Source: Corynebacterium jeikeium
GTDB taxonomy: Bacteria > Actinomycetota > Actinomycetes > Mycobacteriales > Mycobacteriaceae
Reading direction: 5' to 3'
Length of the DNA stretch: 64,000 nt
Assembly (NCBI RefSeq): GCF_028609885.1
Contig: NZ_CP063195.1
Location: forward strand, 558,001 to 622,000
Positions within the stretch are counted from its first letter, which is position 1, and each line of letters starts with the position of its first letter. Position numbers and translations under genes: made by a program. This document shows positions 59,920 to 64,000 of the stretch, piece after piece. The notes under the pieces were generated by a model. That model searched no databases and was not told the origin of the DNA. It saw nothing but the letters and a program-made list of their open reading frames with translations.

Positions 59920-60411
59920 TTAGAGCTCCTTGGCGATGCGCGCGACGTGGCCGGTGGCCTTTACGTTGTACTTCGCCACGGCGATCTTGCCTTCCTCGTC
60001 AATAACGAACGTGGAGCGGATCACGCCCTGCACGACCTTCCCGTAGTTTTTCTTCTCTCCGAATGCGCCATAGCTTTCCATGACCGACTTGTCGGCGTCC
60101 GAAAGAAGGGGGAAGGTCAGCTCGTACTTATCGCGGAACTTCTCCAGAGCCTCCACCTTGTCTGGAGAGATGCCAACCACGTCCACGCCCTGGCCGTTAA
60201 GCTTGGTGAGGGAATCGCGGAAGTCGCAGGCCTCGGTGGTGCAGCCGGGAGTATCGGCCTTGGGGTAGAAGTACACGATGACCTTGCGGCCCGCGTAGTC
60301 CGCCAGGCTCACATTCTTGCCGGAATCGCTCGGCAGGTTGAACTCCGGTGCCTTGTCTCCGACCTCAAGACGGATGGGCTGGTTTGCGGGGGTGTTGCTG
60401 TTATCAGTCAT
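59920..60411 (-). CDS. bcp: Thioredoxin-dependent peroxiredoxin (Bcp/PrxQ)
   Basis: Reduces peroxides with thioredoxin. 163 residues; the peroxidatic Cys is in KADTPGCTTEACDF, with the resolving Cys five residues later, the PrxQ pattern. LGDKAPEF-type start and GVIRSTFVIDEEGKI are family features. The ATG at 60411 has a TAGGGT -10 box 7 nt upstream and is preferred over an in-frame extension to 60450. Confidence 0.95.
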   Translation of the reverse strand: MTDNSNTPANQPIRLEVGDKAPEFNLPSDSGKNVSLADYAGRKVIVYFYPKADTPGCTTEACDFRDSLTKLNGQGVDVVGISPDKVEALEKFRDKYELTFPLLSDADKSVMESYGAFGEKKNYGKVVQGVIRSTFVIDEEGKIAVAKYNVKATGHVARIAKEL

Positions 60412-60418
60412 GCATCCC

Positions 60419-60424
60419 ACCCTA
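60419..60424 (-). promoter_or_regulatory. -10 element, leaderless bcp
   Basis: Minus-strand TAGGGT ends 7 nt before the ATG at 60411. Confidence 0.45.
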
Positions 60425-60499
60425 GCGAAAGCGCCGTCGGGTGCGATCATTTACAATGTTCAGGTAGCACTTAAACGTTCGAATAAGGGAGAAACTTCC

Positions 60500-60778
60500 G
60501 TGGCCCGTAGCATCGATGCCATCCAGCGCGACATTGAACGCACCCGCAACCAGCTGGGACGGACGCTGGAGGAGCTGTCCGTCCGTGCGGATCCGAAGAA
60601 CCTGGCGGATGACGCTCGCGGCCAGGCCGTGAACACCCTCAAGGAGCCGAAGGTGCAGATGGTCATCGGCGGCGTAGTCGCCGGTGTTGTCCTGCTGACC
60701 GCCCTGGCCGTCGGCTCCAAGCGCAAGGAAAAGAAGCAGATCAAGGAAATCCAGCGCCTGCTGGCCGCTACCCGCTAA
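60500..60778 (+). CDS. DUF3618 family membrane protein
   Basis: 92-residue protein: an N-terminal helix with RDIERTRNQLGRTLEELSVRADPK, typical of DUF3618, one TM segment (MVIGGVVAGVVLLTALAV) and a basic tail. Found near bcp in many actinobacteria. Function unknown. GTG start with AAGGGAGAAAC upstream; a TACAAT -10 box lies about 45 nt before it. Confidence 0.85.
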   Translation: MARSIDAIQRDIERTRNQLGRTLEELSVRADPKNLADDARGQAVNTLKEPKVQMVIGGVVAGVVLLTALAVGSKRKEKKQIKEIQRLLAATR

Positions 60779-60788
60779 GCCGGTAGCG

Positions 60789-61946
60789 TTGCCACAACTG
60801 GCACTACCCAGCCCCGCGAAGCTGGCCACTCTGGCTCTGCTGACCGTCCTGTCGATCGCCGCAGGTTTCGCCTGCGAGGCGGTGGGAGTCCCCGCCGCCT
60901 GGATCTTTTCCTTCCTGATCGTCTTCGGTATCTATGCCATCTTCAGCGACCGCCAGGTCAGCCCACCCAAAAAGGCGATGATCCCCTCCCAGGTGATCAT
61001 CGCCCTTTTGTGTTCCTCGCCCCTGACCACCATCGATTTCGGCACCATTGTTTCCTATGCCGGGCCGACGGCCATGTCGCTGATCGTCACGCTGGCGGTC
61101 TGCCTACTGGCCTCCTGGCTGCTGGTGCGCATTCACCGGGTTGGTCCGGCCACGTCGGTGCTGGCCACGCTTGCAGGCGGCGCCAGCGCGATGGTGATGC
61201 TCTCCCGAGAGCTCAATGCGGACACGCGCTTTGTCACCCTCACCCAATACCTGCGCGTATCCATTATCGTCCTCACGCTCCCCGGGCTGGTCACGCTGCT
61301 CGGCCGCGTCGAAGGCGGTGAGGCAGATGCGGCCGAGAGGGCGTCAACAGGAAAAGAAAGCCTCCTCGACGGCCTGCAGACGAACTGGCAGGGCATAGTA
61401 GGCGCGGTGGTCGTGGGGCTGGCCGTGTGGGCGTTTACGAGGCTGACGGCGCGGTGGTTCAGCATCAGCTCGCCCTACCTGCTGCTGAGTATTGCCTTCG
61501 CCATGATCGGCGTGATGGTGTTTGGCGTGCCGCACGAGTTCATCGCACCGAACGGATTGCTGGAGAAGCTGGCGTACGCGCTCGTCGGCGTGCAGGCCGG
61601 CGGCACCCTGACGAAGGGCGCGCTGCGGCAATTCGTGAAGGCCCTGCCAGTGATCCTGGGCGTGATTGCCCTGATGATCGCCAGCTCTATCGGCACTGCC
61701 TTCGCCATCGCGGGCCTGTGGGACTTTAAGGTTCTGGACGCCTACCTCGCCACCGTGCCGGGCGGAATCTACGCCGTTCTTGCATTTGCGCACGACGCTG
61801 GCAGCCAGCCGATCGTCACGGTCATTCAAGTGATGCGCATGATCGCCATGCTGGTGGTGGGCGCTTACGCGCCGCAGATCATCCGGTGGGTGTTCGGCGC
61901 GGGCGCGGCCGACGGGCGGCCGGAGCCGCGCGAAACGCAGCGCTAG
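60789..61946 (+). CDS. AbrB/ammonia monooxygenase-like membrane protein
   Basis: 385-residue polytopic protein of the AbrB (PF05145) family, annotated in other genomes as ammonia monooxygenase or putative transporter; no enzymatic role is shown by sequence. The two-fold repeat of SLIVTLAVCLLASWLLVR...TSVLATLAGGASAMVML and the later VPGGIYAVLAFAHDAG is the family signature. TTG start at 60789, 10 nt after DUF3618, so an operon is likely. The cytoplasmic linker between the halves holds a motif copy. Confidence 0.8.
   Translation: MPQLALPSPAKLATLALLTVLSIAAGFACEAVGVPAAWIFSFLIVFGIYAIFSDRQVSPPKKAMIPSQVIIALLCSSPLTTIDFGTIVSYAGPTAMSLIVTLAVCLLASWLLVRIHRVGPATSVLATLAGGASAMVMLSRELNADTRFVTLTQYLRVSIIVLTLPGLVTLLGRVEGGEADAAERASTGKESLLDGLQTNWQGIVGAVVVGLAVWAFTRLTARWFSISSPYLLLSIAFAMIGVMVFGVPHEFIAPNGLLEKLAYALVGVQAGGTLTKGALRQFVKALPVILGVIALMIASSIGTAFAIAGLWDFKVLDAYLATVPGGIYAVLAFAHDAGSQPIVTVIQVMRMIAMLVVGAYAPQIIRWVFGAGAADGRPEPRETQR
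61340..61360 (+). repeat. GGCGTC/A-rich motif copy 22
   Basis: GGCGTCAACAGGAAAAGAAA, in the inter-domain linker of the AbrB-family gene (ERASTGKES). Confidence 0.65.
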
Positions 61947-61996
61947 CGGGCTGCCGTTAGGGGAGCGCCAGGGGAGCAGGCCTGATGGCCTAGTGG

Positions 61997-63067
61997 TTAG
62001 GGCTGGGCGGGGGAGAGTGAGGCGGCGTCCGCAAGAATCTCCATCGACCGCAGCGACTCGGCCGTCGACGGCGACTGCAGCGACACCATGAGCTCGTCGG
62101 CTTGAGCGTGCGTGCGGAACTCCTCGAGGTATCGGCGGACAACATCCCCCGTGCCGACGGCGGAGTAGCGCAACATATCCAGGATCTGCTGGCCGGCGGG
62201 GGAATCGATGAGCATGTCCAGTTCCTCTTCCGTCAGACTGCGGCCCCGGCCGGCCATGACGCGCACGCGGGTACGACAGACCTGGCGGAACTGCTCCTCG
62301 GCCTCCTCCTGGGTGTCGGCGGCGGTGACGTTGACCGCGGCGATGACATAGGGCTCCGGGTGGCGCTCCGAGGGGTTGTAGTTATCGCGGTACACCTGCA
62401 CCGCCTGCGTGAGGGCGGCCGGAGCGAAGTGGCTGGCGAAGCTGTACGGCAGGCCCAGGTGCGCGGCCAGCTGCGCGCCGAACAGGGAGGAGCCGAGGAT
62501 GTACAGCGGTACCTTCGTGCCCATGCCCGGCACGGCCTCCACGCCGGGGATCTTGGAGGTGCCGTTCAGGTAGCCGTAGAGCTCGGCGACGTCTTGCGGG
62601 AATGTCTCTGCGGCGGAAGGCTCGCGGCGCAGGGCACGCAAGGTCATCTGGTCGGTGCCGGGGGCGCGGCCGAGGCCCAGGTCGATGCGGCCGGGGTGCA
62701 GCTCCGCGAGGGTGCCGAACTGCTCGGCGATGACCAGCGGGGCGTGGTTAGGGAGCATGACGCCACCCGCGCCCAGGTTAATAGTGGAAGTCTTCGCCGC
62801 GATGTGAGCGATGAGGACCGCGGGGGAGGAGCTGGCGATGGACTTCATATTGTGGTGCTCGGAGTACCAGATGCGCTCGAATCCGAGCTTTTCGGCCTGC
62901 TGGGCCCACTGGACGGAGCGGTCGAAGGCGTCTGCGGGGCGTTCGCCCTTGAAGACGGTGGCGAAGTCGAGGAGGCTCAGTGGGGCGAGGGAGCTTGCTG
63001 GGCTTTCCTCGTTCGCTGGGGTGTTGTCGTTCGCCTGGGAGCTTCCGTTCGCCGTCGTGTCCGTCAT
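61997..63067 (-). CDS. Luciferase-like flavin monooxygenase
   Basis: 356-residue LLM-class oxidoreductase of the MsnO8 group using reduced FMN. After a Ser/Asn/Pro-rich N-terminal tail come LSLLDFATVFKGERPADAF, WYSEHHNMKSIASSSPAVL, GGVMLPNHAPLVIAEQFG and RIDLGLGRAPGTD, all family signatures. ATG 63067 (MTDTTANGS) is preferred, with AGGAGG 18 nt upstream; a longer frame reaches 63109. Substrate unknown. Confidence 0.88.
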   Translation of the reverse strand: MTDTTANGSSQANDNTPANEESPASSLAPLSLLDFATVFKGERPADAFDRSVQWAQQAEKLGFERIWYSEHHNMKSIASSSPAVLIAHIAAKTSTINLGAGGVMLPNHAPLVIAEQFGTLAELHPGRIDLGLGRAPGTDQMTLRALRREPSAAETFPQDVAELYGYLNGTSKIPGVEAVPGMGTKVPLYILGSSLFGAQLAAHLGLPYSFASHFAPAALTQAVQVYRDNYNPSERHPEPYVIAAVNVTAADTQEEAEEQFRQVCRTRVRVMAGRGRSLTEEELDMLIDSPAGQQILDMLRYSAVGTGDVVRRYLEEFRTHAQADELMVSLQSPSTAESLRSMEILADAASLSPAQP

Positions 63068-63303
63068 GGTGGGGTTGATGCCTCCTGTTTGGGGTTTGCG
63101 GGCCTGCACTGCTTTCGGCGCTGAGTGACTTACGTTGTCGGTGCGCTTGCGTTCTTAACTAACGACAACCGCGCTGACAGGGCGAATATTCCCGTTGGGG
63201 GAGGAGTGCATGTTCCGGTTGGGTGGGGAGGAGCGGCGCGAGAGGGTCGATTCCGGCGGAAACTACCCCGCAGCGGCCGACGATCGCCTGGCATCGGAGG
63301 GCA

Positions 63304-63417
63304 AATGTCCCAAATCTTCCACTCTACTTTTATAACCATTCTGTTTGCGCTGGTCAGAAGCTCTTGACGGAACCGTCAAATCGCCCAGAATCCCGAAAGT
63401 GGAAGATTTGGGACATT
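63304..63417. repeat. Inverted-repeat element B (MITE-like)
   Basis: Perfect 20-bp arms AATGTCCCAAATCTTCCACT (63304-63323) and its complement (63398-63417) enclose 74 bp, which include the palindrome TTGACGG-AA-CCGTCAA (63364-63379). Related to element A at 28624. It overlaps the 3' end of the next gene and supplies its C-terminal codons. Confidence 0.6.
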
Positions 63418-64000
63418 CGGCTCTTTAACCGTTTCCATAGCGGATACCGGGCAGGTGGCTTCACTTTGTACCCTTGCTGTTCCAAGAGCTTGATGGCAAG
63501 GTCCGGGTTCTTGCGGATCACGGTCTCCGCCTGTTTTGACAGGTATCGGTTTCTGCCTCGTTCTATGTGCTGTTGCCAACCGTCATGCGTCTGCGCATTG
63601 AATTCGTTGGCAAGAAGCTCAATCACATCTTCAAGGCAGACGCGAAAACGCTCATCTCCCATCGGATAATGAATATCTTGCTGTTGAGCCGCGGCATCAT
63701 AATTTCCTGCTCTAGCAAGTAAGAGACCAAGGGGGACTGAGTCGGAATGAAACTGGAAGTGGCTGGCAGGCTTGTTACGAGAATTTCTGTCGTACTCGAA
63801 GCGAACTATCGGGCGATACTTTTGGCCAGACTGGTACTGAACTTTGAAGGTGCTTGACTCTATCGCCAGATGTTTCTTTGTTGAATTAGTGCATAGGCGG
63901 AATTCGCAGGCTAACTGCAGCTTGTTACTTTTCGAGCTGCCAATCTCAAGCTGTTTCGAGCGTTTGATTACCGCCCTAAGCGTTTCCCTGTTGATCTCGA
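63354..64000 (-). CDS. Unidentified protein, cut by window end
   Basis: At least 215 residues, open to the window edge on the minus strand, so the N-terminus is missing. I do not recognise a family. The middle has VRFEYDRNSRNKPASHFQFH and the C-terminal half is charged and helical (ERGRNRYLSKQAETVIRKNP, DLAIKLLEQQGYKV). There are no membrane segments. Base composition is clearly AT-richer than the flanking LLM gene, suggesting transfer. The last about 20 codons lie inside inverted-repeat element B, so the natural C-terminus may have been replaced. An internal ATG at 63662 could be read as a short gene, but the upstream frame is open and protein-like. Confidence 0.6.
   Translation of the reverse strand, partial: EINRETLRAVIKRSKQLEIGSSKSNKLQLACEFRLCTNSTKKHLAIESSTFKVQYQSGQKYRPIVRFEYDRNSRNKPASHFQFHSDSVPLGLLLARAGNYDAAAQQQDIHYPMGDERFRVCLEDVIELLANEFNAQTHDGWQQHIERGRNRYLSKQAETVIRKNPDLAIKLLEQQGYKVKPPARYPLWKRLKSRMSQIFHFRDSGRFDGSVKSF

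Noticed and set aside
63354..63662. Short separate gene starting at the internal ATG 63662
   Set aside because: The same frame is open and protein-like to the window edge, so a longer truncated gene is more likely.

Overview
The window is high-GC actinobacterial chromosome, and its gene order points to the genus Corynebacterium. The supporting blocks are nrdH-nrdI-nrdE, ferritin, nrdF, ctaD and serB; ftsE-ftsX-smpB-ssrA; and the dinG-pncB / clpS-DUF2017-P1 peptidase-murI-...-MBL-rph-rdgB block that mycobacteria share. LAxTG surface anchoring, a tmRNA tag ending in ALAA, an IniA/IniC-like dynamin pair and many leaderless promoters fit the same assignment. A lipophilic skin-type species (C. jeikeium-like) is plausible, but the sequence alone does not settle it.

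Layout. 0-6 kb: AbgT-type transporter, ftsEX, smpB, a repeat-bearing membrane protein and tmRNA. 6-19 kb: an orphan gene beside tmRNA, an SF2 helicase with a transmembrane hairpin, two transporters, a Tat-exported metallophosphoesterase, an acyl-CoA synthetase, a lipoprotein, phosphoglucomutase and a DsbA-like protein. 19-31 kb: tRNA-Ala, VKOR, nadE, rpmJ, the class Ib ribonucleotide reductase genes behind two NrdR-like boxes, ferritin, nrdF, ctaD, serB and a second acyl-CoA ligase. 32-41 kb: a compact accessory block with an acidic protein plus ECF sigma factor, a membrane Hsp70-like ATPase, two dynamin-like GTPases and a 13-residue Asp-repeat protein. 41-47 kb: dinG, pncB, clpS, DUF2017, P1 peptidase and murI. 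47-55 kb: an IS110-type element and a 1963-residue G5-repeat surface protein, which interrupt the conserved murI-MBL order. 55-63 kb: MBL phosphodiesterase-like gene, rph, rdgB, M20 amidohydrolase, small membrane proteins, tRNA-Leu, bcp, a transporter and a luciferase-like monooxygenase. 63-64 kb: a gene cut by the window end.

How the genes work together. smpB and tmRNA form the ribosome rescue system. NrdHIEF makes deoxynucleotides and sits beside ferritin, which stores iron. The DsbA-like protein and VKOR form an oxidative folding pair. IniA-like, IniC-like and the Hsp70-like protein look like one membrane-associated operon. The G5 protein is a probable adhesin.

The most unusual signal is a dispersed motif not tied to any one gene class: GGCGTC(A/C) followed by an A/G-rich tail (roughly GGGCGTCAAYAARARAAG). 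I count 22 good copies, 11 in each orientation, in genes and spacers. Inside genes they often fall in low-constraint linkers and C-termini. The layout resembles a DNA uptake sequence or another chromosome-wide recognition motif. Other notable observations are a candidate IS110 bridge-RNA region, two related 114-124 bp inverted-repeat elements, a 702-bp super-repeat in the adhesin, and recurrent leaderless promoter spacing.
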